Below, in pieces: positions 35,113-43,556 of a stretch of 64,000 bases of DNA. Position 1 is the first letter of the stretch; the number at the start of each line of letters is the position of its first letter. This stretch comes from Bacillus sp. sid0103 (GTDB taxonomy: Bacteria; Bacillota; Bacilli; Bacillales_B; DSM-18226). The notes beneath the pieces are model-generated. The model did no database searches. It was not told the origin of the DNA and saw nothing but the letters and a program-made list of their open reading frames with translations. The stretch covers positions 46,033 to 110,032 of the forward strand of contig NZ_JAHUWN010000025.1 of assembly GCF_019219025.1 (NCBI RefSeq). The letters are read 5' to 3'. The translations under genes were made by a program, and so were the position numbers.

Positions 35113-36558
35113 TTATTTGCTTGTTAGTGCGTTATAAATGTTTGCTTCACCAGAACCGAACAATGGATCTTGTCCTGGTTTTCCTAAGTCCACAGCCGTT
35201 TGACGAAGAGATGCTTGCACTTGTGCAGGTGTATACTCAGGATGCGCTGCTTTAATGACACCCGCAATACCGGCAACCTTAGGAGCCGCCATGGAAGTAC
35301 CATGTAAGAGCGCATACCCTCTCAAGTTAGACGTTACGTTTGGAGCTAAGTAAGTCGGCCATGTAGAAAGTGTACGATACATGAAATCACGCTTACTCAA
35401 TATCTCCGCTGTTGGAAAATCACGGTATAAGGTAGGATTTTCACGAAATAACGCGTCATACACTGGACCGTTGTCTCCGCCAGGTCCCGCTACATCAATC
35501 ACGCTTCCGTAGTTTGAATAGAACGCGATCGAATCATTTGACCATTTGTTTGATGAAGAAACGGTTACAACACCAGGAATTTGCGCAGGTGCTACACGAG
35601 AAGGACCTTTAATATCTAGACCGTATTTCGCCCAGTAGGACTGCATATCCTGCAAACTATTCAAGTCGCGAGAGTCGTTTCCTGCAGACACTACAACCGT
35701 CACACCCTTTTTCGTTGCGTACTGCAAGGCACGGTGGTACGCAACCATAGATGCAGATTCACCTTTCTCATCCAAGTTATTTGCTATCCAACGCCATCCG
35801 CCAAGACTCATGTTGATAACAGCTACACCATCATTAGCAGCTGCTACGATTGCGTCTGTAATCCAAGATTCCTCTGCACCACCAGTTGCTCCGAATACAC
35901 GGTAGGAACGTACCTTCAGGTTTGGCCCCACCCCGAACACCTTACCATTCCCTGCAATGGAACCAGCAACGTGTGTACCATGACCGTTTTGGTCCCACGC
36001 ATCCTTTGTTCCTGGAACGAACGTTTTACTTCCGGCTAAATCAGCATTTTCTTTTAGGTCTGGGTGGTTAAAGTCCAACCCTGTATCGATAATTCCAACT
36101 ACTGTATCTTGATTTCCTTTATTAATATCAAATGATTTAAAATCATTTGTAACGCGTTTCACGTCCCATTGGTACTCATGATAGTTTTGATTTGGATTGT
36201 TCCAATCCGGTTGTGGGATCGTCGTGATCGGCATTCCGTCTGCCGGATTCGGATCATCTTCTAAATATACTTCTAATTCTTTCTCCGCAGCTTGTACATT
36301 AGTATCTTGTTTTATAGAAGATAGAAACGCTGGATCAGAAGAAGCCGCTTCTAAAATTCCAATTTCTTTAATAACGCGCTCTACTTTACCACCTGCCTTA
36401 GTTACAGTTTCTGAGAAATTAGATGGAAGATTTCCTTTGTAAGCAATTAAATAACGAGTCGTTTCCTCAGAAGCTCTTGCTTTGTCTGTATTGAGCCCCG
36501 TAAACAAAGAGAATGTGAGTGCTGAACATACTGATAACATGGCAACTTTCTTTTTCAA
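35113..36558 (-). CDS. Secreted subtilisin-like serine protease (S8)
   Basis: This 481-residue protein has a signal peptide (ends near ARA), an inhibitor I9-type propeptide (about 35-100) and a subtilisin domain with the full triad: Asp in VVGIIDTGLDFNHPD, His in NGHGTHVAG, Ser in LHGTSMAAPKVAG. SAGNDSRD carries the oxyanion Asn. Such extracellular proteases degrade environmental protein. AGGAGGGG six bases before TTG 36558 sets the start. It is a single gene. Confidence 0.93.
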   Translation of the reverse strand: MKKKVAMLSVCSALTFSLFTGLNTDKARASEETTRYLIAYKGNLPSNFSETVTKAGGKVERVIKEIGILEAASSDPAFLSSIKQDTNVQAAEKELEVYLEDDPNPADGMPITTIPQPDWNNPNQNYHEYQWDVKRVTNDFKSFDINKGNQDTVVGIIDTGLDFNHPDLKENADLAGSKTFVPGTKDAWDQNGHGTHVAGSIAGNGKVFGVGPNLKVRSYRVFGATGGAEESWITDAIVAAANDGVAVINMSLGGWRWIANNLDEKGESASMVAYHRALQYATKKGVTVVVSAGNDSRDLNSLQDMQSYWAKYGLDIKGPSRVAPAQIPGVVTVSSSNKWSNDSIAFYSNYGSVIDVAGPGGDNGPVYDALFRENPTLYRDFPTAEILSKRDFMYRTLSTWPTYLAPNVTSNLRGYALLHGTSMAAPKVAGIAGVIKAAHPEYTPAQVQASLRQTAVDLGKPGQDPLFGSGEANIYNALTSK

Positions 36559-36925
36559 TCTTTACCCCTCCTAGAGATGAATTATAATATCGGCAAGATT
36601 GATTTTATCAGAAAATTAATTAAATTCATATAAAACAGTCAACGAAAATATTTGAAATATTCAGTCTGAATTGGTTGTTGACAAACTAAATAGTCGTACT
36701 CCAAGTGCTTCCTCCCGATTTTTTAAAATTTTAAAGACACTTTAATTAATAACCCACTGATTTACCAGGCTTCTTAACGTTTTATGTAAACAGGATAAAA
36801 TACTATTATATATGTTTTGTGATTAAAATGTGGTCAGATTTTTGGTCAAAAAAACTGCCCAAATGGTAGCTCTAATAACTTTTTTTCGATTAAATTCCAA
36901 CAAGCCCTATTTATTTACTACAGGT
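36559..36925. other. Intergenic region upstream of the subtilase
   Basis: AT-rich, no gene seen; presumably holds the subtilase promoter. A TGGTCA motif occurs twice near 36830-36850, inverted relative to the TGACCA repeats at 55.5 kb. Confidence 0.4.
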
Positions 36926-37147
36926 GTTATTGGATAGAAAGCAACGTCATTAAATCATGTTTTGTTATTCCATGATGTAAACAAAGCTCTTCGATAACCT
37001 CTATAGCCCAATCCCTTATTGCCTGAATTGCCTGAGTAGGAGTCCATACTACATTTTGCTGATCTCGATGATAAGCACTAAGTAAGCCAGGTAATATTTC
37101 TAAGTATAAAGAAAGAAGTACTTCTGGTTCCCTACCTAATCTCTATT
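36926..37147 (-). pseudogene. Unidentified C-terminal gene relic
   Basis: A minus-strand frame joined to the transposase relic reads REPEVLLSLYLEILPGLLSA and continues to a stop near 36930 (ends HDLMTLLSIQ). It lacks a start codon. I do not recognise the family. Confidence 0.4.
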
Positions 37148-37479
37148 GTCACGATTCTCTTTATTCCTTTTTACCAAGTGGGGATTTACCGTAACTACCT
37201 CAATGTTTTGTTTATCCAGCCATTTGGATAGGTTAATCCAGTAATGTCCCGTAGGTTCCATCCCCACTATTGTTGAATCTAAGTTTTTTAGTTTTTGTAA
37301 GTTTTGAATCCACTTTAATAGTTTAACGAACCCCTAAGAGGATCACCAACTACAATTCCACGGAAGTTAACAGCTCGAGCAACGTGTAATTGTTGGGCAA
37401 TATCCACACCTACAATTAGATGTATATCGGAAATTCTTTCTATTAGTTGATTTTGTTTGTCTTGCATTTTAAAATTCAT
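37148..37479 (-). pseudogene. IS110 family transposase N-terminal relic
   Basis: The frame from ATG 37479 encodes the DEDD-type RNase-H-like start of an IS110 transposase (HLIVGVDIAQQLHVARAVNF) and is interrupted by a stop near 37330. A second frame continues (STIVGMEPTGHYWINLSKWL, then VVTVNPHLVKRNKE). The two visible catalytic acids are Asp in VGVDIA and Glu in GMEPTGHYW. The C-terminal Ser domain is absent, so it is inactive. Confidence 0.75.
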
Positions 37480-37600
37480 ATTAGGGCTTCCTCCATAAGA
37501 CTCTGAGTTAGATTGGACTCTATACTCGTATCTTACTGAGGGGCTCTATTTTTTTTAAACCTGATATTTAACGATCTACAGGAATGCTAAACTGCCCCGT

Positions 37601-37966
37601 TAGCCATCCATGAATCGAAAAATCATCTCTTCACCACAAAGAATGAAAGTAGGATTTTTATGGCCATACTGATATTGCGGCATGAGGTTTAATTTTAGGC
37701 TCAGCTTTTTTAAAAATTATAATTGCTGGGTCTACTTTAGCATTGTCTTTTTTAGATTTTCACTGTTTTGTACTTTCATGGTAGCCATCCATGAATCGAA
37801 AAATCATCTCTTCACCACAAAGAATGAAAGTAGGATTTTTATGGCCATACTGATATTGCGGCATGAGGTTTAATTTTAGGCTCAGCTTTTTTAAAAATTA
37901 TAATTGCTGGGTCTACTTTAGCATTGTCTTTTTTAGATTTTCACTGTTTTGTACTTTCATGGTAGT
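37601..37966. repeat. Perfect tandem duplication of 181 bp
   Basis: The sequence from TAGCCATCCATGAATCG (37601) recurs from 37782 with a period of 181 bases; the two copies look identical to the end of each unit (CTTTCATGGTAG). No gene or transposon end is recognised in the unit. Complete identity suggests a recent event or an assembly artefact. Confidence 0.85.
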
Positions 37967-38004
37967 GAAAGAAGAAAAAGCTGCGAAAATGACAGCTTCA
38001 GTTC

Positions 38005-38044
38005 CCGTTTCATTATCACAAGATTACTTGTGAAAATGAAACGG
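38005..38044. other. Long near-perfect hairpin
   Basis: CCGTTTCATT(A)TCACAAG pairs with CTTGTGA(A)AATGAAACGG across a four-base loop, 17 paired bases with one mismatch. Neither strand has a T run after it, so it is not a usual terminator. It follows the 181-bp duplication. Confidence 0.55.
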
Positions 38045-38060
38045 AAAAAAATTGAAAAAA

Positions 38061-38162
38061 CTATTCCAGTTCCAAATCGTCTTTTACTGCAATGTTTACC
38101 AATGTAATAAAAGCTATCGCCGCCAGCGCCAGGGATGAAATTTTTCCCGTTTCTGTTCCCAT
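38061..38162 (-). CDS. Possible small membrane peptide or gene end
   Basis: A 33-codon minus-strand frame from ATG 38162 encodes a hydrophobic helix (ISSLALAAIAFITLVNIAVK) with an acidic end. The frame remains open for about 40 codons upstream without a start codon or ribosome binding site. It may be the end of a truncated gene. Confidence 0.3.
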   Translation of the reverse strand: MGTETGKISSLALAAIAFITLVNIAVKDDLELE

Positions 38163-38561
38163 CTCATCCGTAAAAATATGTTTATAATATTTGCCAACTA
38201 CTTCTTTAATTGTTCCATTTGCGTTGCTCCCACCTAATACGTCAATGCACTTATCACATTCTTAATCCCATCTGGTAAGCTATCCTGTTTTTGATTAACG
38301 TTCTGGATCATCTCCTGGCGGGTCTTCCCGTGGGTCATCTGGTAGTGGCTGGTAGTTGCTCCATGCAGGAGGAAGGAACTCGAACTTCCCACTCGCCTTT
38401 AAGAGTTACTCCCAGTACACTGAGTTACGGAAACCATCAAAGTGACCAGATCTTGAAAAACTTTTGGCAGGTATCATTCAAATAGAGCCACCTCGATTAC
38501 GAAATCGTGAGCCACTGAATTTCAAAACTGCCCATCTTTTTTGTCCTAAGTAGTTACTAAC
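38163..38561. other. Region without a supported gene
   Basis: I see no intact gene. Around 38370-38400 the minus strand has GGGAAGTTCGAGTTCCTTCC, which looks like a tRNA T-arm but cannot be built into a full tRNA. Confidence 0.35.
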
Positions 38562-38594
38562 AATGTCCCAAGAGAATGGTTCTCTCGGGACATT
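38562..38594 (-). terminator. Hairpin after the dehydrogenase gene
   Basis: AATGTCCC.AGAGAA and TTCTCT.GGGACATT form a strong stem about 35 bases beyond the stop codon of the aldehyde dehydrogenase. The T run on the minus strand is poor. Confidence 0.6.
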
Positions 38595-38628
38595 AAAATT
38601 TTTGATCGTAACATAAAATGCACTTTTT

Positions 38629-40101
38629 TTATTTTTTCAATGTAATAGTCTTTGCTTCAGTATAAAAATCAAAGCTGTGACGGCCACCTTCACGTCCGAT
38701 TCCACTTGCTTTTGCGCCGCCAAATGGTGTCCTAAGGTCACGTACGTACCAGCAATTCACCCATAATAAACCTGAGTGAATTTTTGAGGTCACACGATGG
38801 CCGCGTCTTAAATCATTTGTCCAAACGACACCAGCAAGGCCATAGATGGAATCATTGGCAATTTGGATCGCTTCTTCTTCCGTTTTAAATGGAATAACTA
38901 CCGGAACAGGTCCGAAGATTTCTTCCTGGGCAACTCTCATTTTATTATTTACATCATATAGAACGGTCGGCTCATAGAAATTTCCATCAGACAGTTATGT
39001 AATTCTTTTACCACCATAAGCAAGTTTCGCACCTTCTGCAAGGCCGATTTGCACATATTCGTCCACAGATTGCAAATGTCCTTTTGACACAAGTGCACCC
39101 ATATCGGTTGCTTCATCGGTTGGATCGCCAACTTTAATTTTCTTAACGGCTGCTACAAACTTATCTAAAAAATGATCGTAGACACTTTCTTGAACAAGAA
39201 TTCGGGAACCGGCTAAACAAATTTCGCCTTGGTTGCGGAAAATCGCTTCAATCGAACCGGCAACTGCTTCATCCAAATCGGCATCTTCAAAAACGATATT
39301 AGCGGATTTCCCCCCCAACTCCAATGAAACAGGGATTAAATTTTCAGATGCATTCCGCATAACGGTTTTACCTGTATTGGATTCTCCAACGAAAGAGATT
39401 CTCCGAACGAATGGATGAGAAGCCATAACGGTACCAACTGAACCGCCAGGGCCGGTGATGATATTCAACACGCCAGGAGGCAGTCCCGCTTCATTGGCAA
39501 TCTCTCCAAGCAACACAGCACTTAATGGTGTATAGGATGCCGGTTTAATGACGACAGTATTTCCCGCTGCCAATGCGGCAGAAGCTTTCCATGTCATTTG
39601 CATAAACGGCAGATTCCATGGGATGATCAAACTGGTCACACCCGCTGGTGCATATTGTACATAAGACATATGGCCGCTCATGTCAAAGTGCTCATGAACC
39701 ATATATTTCGCCATTTCGGCAAAGAAACGGAAATTTGATGCAGCGCGCGGAATATCGAACCCGCGGCTTTCCTTAATCGGCTTTCCGACGTCTAATGTTT
39801 CGACCAAGGCTAATCTATCAACATTTTCCATGATTAAATCGGCCATTCTGCAAAGGATTTTCGATCTTTCCTCAACAGGCATATTGCTCCAAACCCCGCT
39901 CGCAAAAGTGCGCTGTGCCACTTCTATCGCAAGATTGGCATCCTCCACTCCGCCATTGGCAACTGAAGCATGCTTTCTATTTGTCGCCGGATTATAGGAA
40001 TCAAATGTTTCCCCTGAAAGTGCGTCTCGGTATTCTCCATCTATAAAAAGTTTAGCATCTTGAATAATAATGATATTTTCTGCAGTTAACCCTTTCGACA
40101 C
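38629..40101 (-). pseudogene. 2-aminomuconate semialdehyde dehydrogenase, split by one stop codon
   Basis: The frame is continuous from GTG 40101 to 38629 except for one TAA at 38997-38995, after residue 368 (YGGKRIT-stop-LSDGNFYEPTV). Both parts are in the same frame and together give a normal ALDH of about 490 residues. NAD binding (IIPWNLPFMQMTWKASAALA), the catalytic Glu (LELGGKSANIVF) and Cys (FRNQGEICLAGSRI) lie before the stop; EEIFGPVPVVIPF and PFGGAKASGIGREGG lie after it. It sits after HAO, ACMSD and RidA genes, so its natural substrate is probably 2-aminomuconate 6-semialdehyde. GAGGAG precedes the GTG. Confidence 0.8.
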
Positions 40102-40103
40102 AT

Positions 40104-40556
40104 TTACTCCTCCTCTATCTCAATAACCATTTCAATTTCTATAGCTGTATTGTTTGGCAATTGTGCCATGCCAACTGCTGAGCGGCCGTGCTTCGCTTTT
40201 TCGCCAAACACCTTCATGATCAGGTCAGATGCGCCGTTCATGACCTTCGGCTGGTCGGTAAATTCTTCCGTACTGTTGACCATTCCGAGTACCTTGACGA
40301 ACTGCTTTACTTTGCTTAGTTCGCCAATTTCATTTTTCACAACACTTAAAAGGTTTAACATTGACTGTTGTGCAGCTAAATAGCCTTCTTCTACCGTTAA
40401 ATCCCGGCCCAATTTCCCGTGGTACTGGTCGACACCTTGACCTGCGGTAAAAATTAGATTTCCCGTTCTAACACAACCCACATAGTCTCCGTGTGCAGGC
40501 CGTAATGCCGGTAATTCCAGCCCTAATTCAGCCAGCTTTTCTTCTGGTGTACTCAT
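40104..40556 (-). CDS. RidA-family 2-aminomuconate deaminase
   Basis: This 150-residue protein belongs to the Rid/YjgF family (GYVGCVRTG-like start, AGQGVDQYHGKLG, MVNSTEEFTDQPKVMNGAS). In the 3-hydroxyanthranilate meta pathway a RidA-type protein (AmnD/NbaF) deaminates 2-aminomuconate to 4-oxalocrotonate. Its ATG overlaps the stop of the ACMSD gene as ATGA and it ends two bases before the dehydrogenase start, so it is part of a tightly coupled operon. The function is inferred from this context; RidA itself acts on enamines generally. Confidence 0.8.
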   Translation of the reverse strand: MSTPEEKLAELGLELPALRPAHGDYVGCVRTGNLIFTAGQGVDQYHGKLGRDLTVEEGYLAAQQSMLNLLSVVKNEIGELSKVKQFVKVLGMVNSTEEFTDQPKVMNGASDLIMKVFGEKAKHGRSAVGMAQLPNNTAIEIEMVIEIEEE

Positions 40557-41563
40557 GATTTAACCTCTTCCTTTACTTTTACATTTAAAAAGGCAAGTGC
40601 ATTTTTTCCTAAAATCGCCTGTTTTTGTTCTTCTGATAGTTCAAGAGTATCATCCACTACTTTTCCAGGAGGAATCTCTCTTAGTAAAAATGGATAATCG
40701 GATCCCATGACAATTTTTTCATGGCCGAAACGTTCTACTAAATATTTAATGTTTAATGGATCGTAGTTTAGTGAGTCAAAGTAAAAGTTTTTCGCATAAT
40801 GGCTTGGCGGCTTGCTGATAACGCGCAAGTGCGGCCATACCTTCCAGACTTGATCAAGACGCGGAAGGATATATGGGAAAGACCCGCCACCATGGGCGAA
40901 ACAAACTTTTAGTTTAGGGAATTTCTCCATTACACCGCCGCAGATTAAGCTAGCGGCAGCAAGAGCTGTTTCACTAGGCATGCCTATCGTGTACATAAAA
41001 TTATGGCGCGGCATCCGTTCTCTGCCTAATGTTTCCCATGGGTGAACAAACAACGGTACTTCCCATTTTTCAGCCGCTTCGAAAAACTTCGTAAATGCCG
41101 GATCATCGAGATTTTTCCCGTTCACATTTGTTCCGATTTCAATTCCTTTTAAGCCAAGCTCATGAATGCACCGATCCATTTCACGAATGGAGGTTTCCAC
41201 ATCCTGCAGCGGCACTGTACCCAGACCAATGAAGCGGTCTGGATACATATTCACGGTTTCTGCAATAAAATCATTTTGGATTTTTGACATTTCTTCCGCA
41301 GCTTTCGGATCTGCCCAATAAGAGAATGTGACCGGAATAGGTGACAATACCTGAATATCTACCCCTTCTTCATCCATATCCTTGATTCTCTTTTCAGGAT
41401 CCCATACCTGGTCCGTTACATCACGGAACACCTTACCAGCGACCATAATATTGGCACCACAGGAGCAGGTCTTCTCAAGTGTCGGCCAGCGTTCGCCTCC
41501 AAATTTTCCCTTAAAGTTTGGAATATCTTCTGGGATGATGTGTGTATGAAAATCTACTCTCAT
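40553..41563 (-). CDS. 2-amino-3-carboxymuconate-6-semialdehyde decarboxylase (ACMSD)
   Basis: This 336-residue amidohydrolase-fold enzyme decarboxylates ACMS to 2-aminomuconate 6-semialdehyde with a zinc ion. Zinc ligands are visible: DFHTH at the N-terminus (His6, His8), FVHPW, FAHGGGSFPY and Asp in MGSDYPF. The arginine in VFRDVTDQ fits a substrate-contact residue. I chose ATG 41563, which overlaps the HAO stop as ATGA, over an ATG 13 codons earlier inside the HAO gene. It is the second enzyme of the 3-hydroxyanthranilate branch. Confidence 0.92.
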   Translation of the reverse strand: MRVDFHTHIIPEDIPNFKGKFGGERWPTLEKTCSCGANIMVAGKVFRDVTDQVWDPEKRIKDMDEEGVDIQVLSPIPVTFSYWADPKAAEEMSKIQNDFIAETVNMYPDRFIGLGTVPLQDVETSIREMDRCIHELGLKGIEIGTNVNGKNLDDPAFTKFFEAAEKWEVPLFVHPWETLGRERMPRHNFMYTIGMPSETALAAASLICGGVMEKFPKLKVCFAHGGGSFPYILPRLDQVWKVWPHLRVISKPPSHYAKNFYFDSLNYDPLNIKYLVERFGHEKIVMGSDYPFLLREIPPGKVVDDTLELSEEQKQAILGKNALAFLNVKVKEEVKS

Positions 41564-42102
41564 TTCCACAAACCTACTTCTTCGGACATTACATGACCGC
41601 ATTTTTCACAAGTGCGAAGATCTTTGCTGCTGTTGAATTCTTCAATGGCTCCTTTTACTTGTGTTTCAATATCTGTTAATTGAACAGTTTTACGGTGCAT
41701 TTCTTGATCACAGTTATCACAGAACCAAACGAAATCCTCTAGTTCTCCTTCTTCGCGCTTGCGTTCAATAACAAGGCCGTAAGTGTCTGCAACACGGTGC
41801 GGAGAATGTGGCACGTTTGCAGGAAGCATAAATACTTCTCCTTCTTTAACAGTTACAACTTCACGCTTTCCGTTATTAATAACCTCAACATAGCAATCAC
41901 CTTTAATTTGGTAGAAGAATTCATCGGAAGGATCCACATGGAAATCGCGGCGTCTGTTCGGTCCGCTAAGAATCATACAGATAAACTCGGAATCTTCCCA
42001 AAGAACTTTATTATTTACAGGCGGCTTCAACTGATCCTTATTTTCTTCAATCCATTTTAATAAATTAAACGCTTTCAACTTGGTCATAGTCGCTTTTGCC
42101 AT
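41560..42102 (-). CDS. 3-hydroxyanthranilate 3,4-dioxygenase
   Basis: This 180-residue cupin enzyme opens the ring of 3-hydroxyanthranilate to give ACMS. The active-site iron ligands lie in RRDFHVDPSDEFFYQIKG (His55, Glu61) and NVPHSPHR (His99), and GPNRRRDFH holds substrate-binding arginines. A second, rubredoxin-like iron site is complete: Cys128-x2-Cys131 and Cys165-x2-Cys168. This is the bacterial type of the enzyme. GGAGGAATAATAAA precedes the ATG. It is the first gene of the operon dioxygenase-decarboxylase-deaminase-dehydrogenase. Confidence 0.95.
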   Translation of the reverse strand: MAKATMTKLKAFNLLKWIEENKDQLKPPVNNKVLWEDSEFICMILSGPNRRRDFHVDPSDEFFYQIKGDCYVEVINNGKREVVTVKEGEVFMLPANVPHSPHRVADTYGLVIERKREEGELEDFVWFCDNCDQEMHRKTVQLTDIETQVKGAIEEFNSSKDLRTCEKCGHVMSEEVGLWK

Positions 42103-42136
42103 TTTATTATTCCTCCATTTTTTTATTCTATTTTTT

Positions 42137-42238
42137 ATTAGTAAACTGCAAGATAGGAATCTTGGAATTTACTAATATCTAATATAAATATAGTGAATAA
42201 GTAGGTTTTAAAAAATCGAGTTTTTTCACCATGTGAAA
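42137..42238. promoter_or_regulatory. Operator-like palindromes upstream of the dioxygenase operon
   Basis: A nested inverted repeat (ATTAGTAAA 42137-42145 with TTTACTAAT 42168-42176, and inside it AAGAT with ATCTT) lies 35-74 bases upstream of the dioxygenase start. Further up TTTCAC-CAT-GTGAAA (42224-42238) is a perfect palindrome. The neighbouring IclR protein is a likely ligand of one or both. Confidence 0.5.
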
Positions 42239-42328
42239 TTCGTTGAATTTTTTAAAGATTTTTTCTTAATAATTAATAACCAATTTATCAGAACGATTTT
42301 TAACTGCAATCTTACCTTTATTGAGCGC

Positions 42329-42388
42329 ATAAAAAAAGAGCTTAAGCTCTTCAGATTGTCGAGAAAGGGGTATTTTTTCTCGGCAATT
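42329..42388 (-). terminator. Terminator-like hairpins in the leader of the dioxygenase operon
   Basis: On the minus strand AAGAGC-TTAA-GCTC is followed by seven T (about 42329-42350). It is preceded by a second stem made of CCGAGAAA and TTTCTCG (about 42356-42388). Since no gene ends here apart from the more distant IclR gene, this may be a leader attenuator or a backup terminator. Confidence 0.5.
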
Positions 42389-42439
42389 TTTTATTATTCG
42401 GGATCTAGGGCCCGAAATTAATAGCTTTCTTCTGAATAA

Positions 42440-42492
42440 AAAAGATTGCCACACACTTAACCCATCTTGGCTAAGTGTGTGGCAATCTTTTT
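42440..42492. terminator. Strong bidirectional terminator after the IclR gene
   Basis: AAAGATTGCCACACACTTA and TAAGTGTGTGGCAATCTTT form a perfect 19-bp stem, with T runs on both strands. Confidence 0.92.
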
Positions 42493-42541
42493 CATGTTCT
42501 GGCAAGCCGCCTCTTAATTTTTCCCCATTAAAAAATACCTC

Positions 42542-43288
42542 TTAAATTTCAATATATCCCAGCTCTTTTGAAATAGATTGTGCGGTGCTTTTTAAACTGC
42601 GGATAATCATATCACGATTGCTGTCCTGCATATAGGACGGAGGGCCGACTAAATTAACCGCTGCTATAATTTCGCCTGAATAGGAGAAGATTGGTGCTGC
42701 CACTCCATACATGTCATCTGAATTTTCACTATTACTGATTGAATAGCCTTTTTTGCGAATCTCAGAAAGCTCCTTTTTCAATTGATTAATATCTGTAATA
42801 GTATTAGGCCCCTCATATGACAAGCCCCTGTTAATCGTCTCCTGCAAATAAACAGAATTGTACGCCAACAGGATTTTTCCGGAGCTAGTCGCATAAGCCG
42901 GTTTCCTAGACCCAATATAGGTCTGAATCGGAGTAGATTCCTCTGATGATACCCTTAACACAAAAACAACCGTCCCTTTGTCGAACATGGCAATATGCGC
43001 TGTCCCTTTAAATCTCACTATTAATTCCTTTACTAATGGCATCGCTTTATCATAAAAATCTTGCTGAAACATCACATGATTATTCCATTCAAGTATCTTC
43101 CAGCCTAGTCTATACTTTTTGTCTAAATCTCTCATTAAAACCCCCTCTTTGCAAAGGGTTGTAATAAGGTGATGTGTGGTACTTGTGCTTAATCCCAGCT
43201 TTTCTGCAATCTCTGCATTTCCTAACACAGGTTCATCCTGCGTAAAACAACTTAAAATTTGACAAGCTCTACTTACTGAATTAATCAA
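42542..43288 (-). CDS. IclR family regulator of the 3-hydroxyanthranilate cluster
   Basis: This 248-residue regulator has an N-terminal winged helix (residues about 1-60, LSTSTTHHLITTLCKEGVL as recognition helix) and the IclR effector domain (about 75-245, YATSSGKILLAY and VAAPIFSYSGEIIAAVNLVG). IclR proteins commonly control aromatic degradation genes in response to a pathway compound. It lies between the catabolic operon (same strand, downstream) and a divergent flavin reductase. The TTG start has AAGGAG about 12 bases upstream. Its target sites are probably the TTTCA...TGAAA palindromes on both sides. Confidence 0.88.
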   Translation of the reverse strand: MINSVSRACQILSCFTQDEPVLGNAEIAEKLGLSTSTTHHLITTLCKEGVLMRDLDKKYRLGWKILEWNNHVMFQQDFYDKAMPLVKELIVRFKGTAHIAMFDKGTVVFVLRVSSEESTPIQTYIGSRKPAYATSSGKILLAYNSVYLQETINRGLSYEGPNTITDINQLKKELSEIRKKGYSISNSENSDDMYGVAAPIFSYSGEIIAAVNLVGPPSYMQDSNRDMIIRSLKSTAQSISKELGYIEI

Positions 43289-43450
43289 TATTAACTCACT
43301 CTCCTTAATTCAAACCTTCTTAAATAAATAAGAGGGAATCAACATTTCGGAAAATTCAAAAAAGGCGCATAATAATAATAAAATAGAATATCTCTCATTA
43401 CAAATATTAATATAGTAGAAACTTACATTTCTTTTTCCTTATCAAAAAAA

Positions 43451-43460
43451 TTTCATGAAA
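43451..43460. promoter_or_regulatory. TTTCATGAAA palindrome upstream of the flavin reductase
   Basis: A perfect 10-bp palindrome followed by another TTTCAT lies in the divergent promoter region. It shares its ends with the TTTCACCATGTGAAA site at 42224, suggesting a common IclR operator. Confidence 0.4.
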
Positions 43461-43556
43461 TTTCATAATGTTGGACGTGGAGGCTTAAATTTTCAAATAT
43501 TCTGTTTATGATAGTAAAACATACGATCCATTTTAAAAGAAAAGGAGAATGAATAC

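Noticed and set aside
34874..35137. Plus-strand coding frame of 87 codons
   Set aside because: It crosses a terminator-like hairpin and overlaps the end of the subtilase gene; no ribosome binding site.
38370..38420. tRNA gene
   Set aside because: A T-arm-like stretch is present but no acceptor pairing or anticodon arm can be built.
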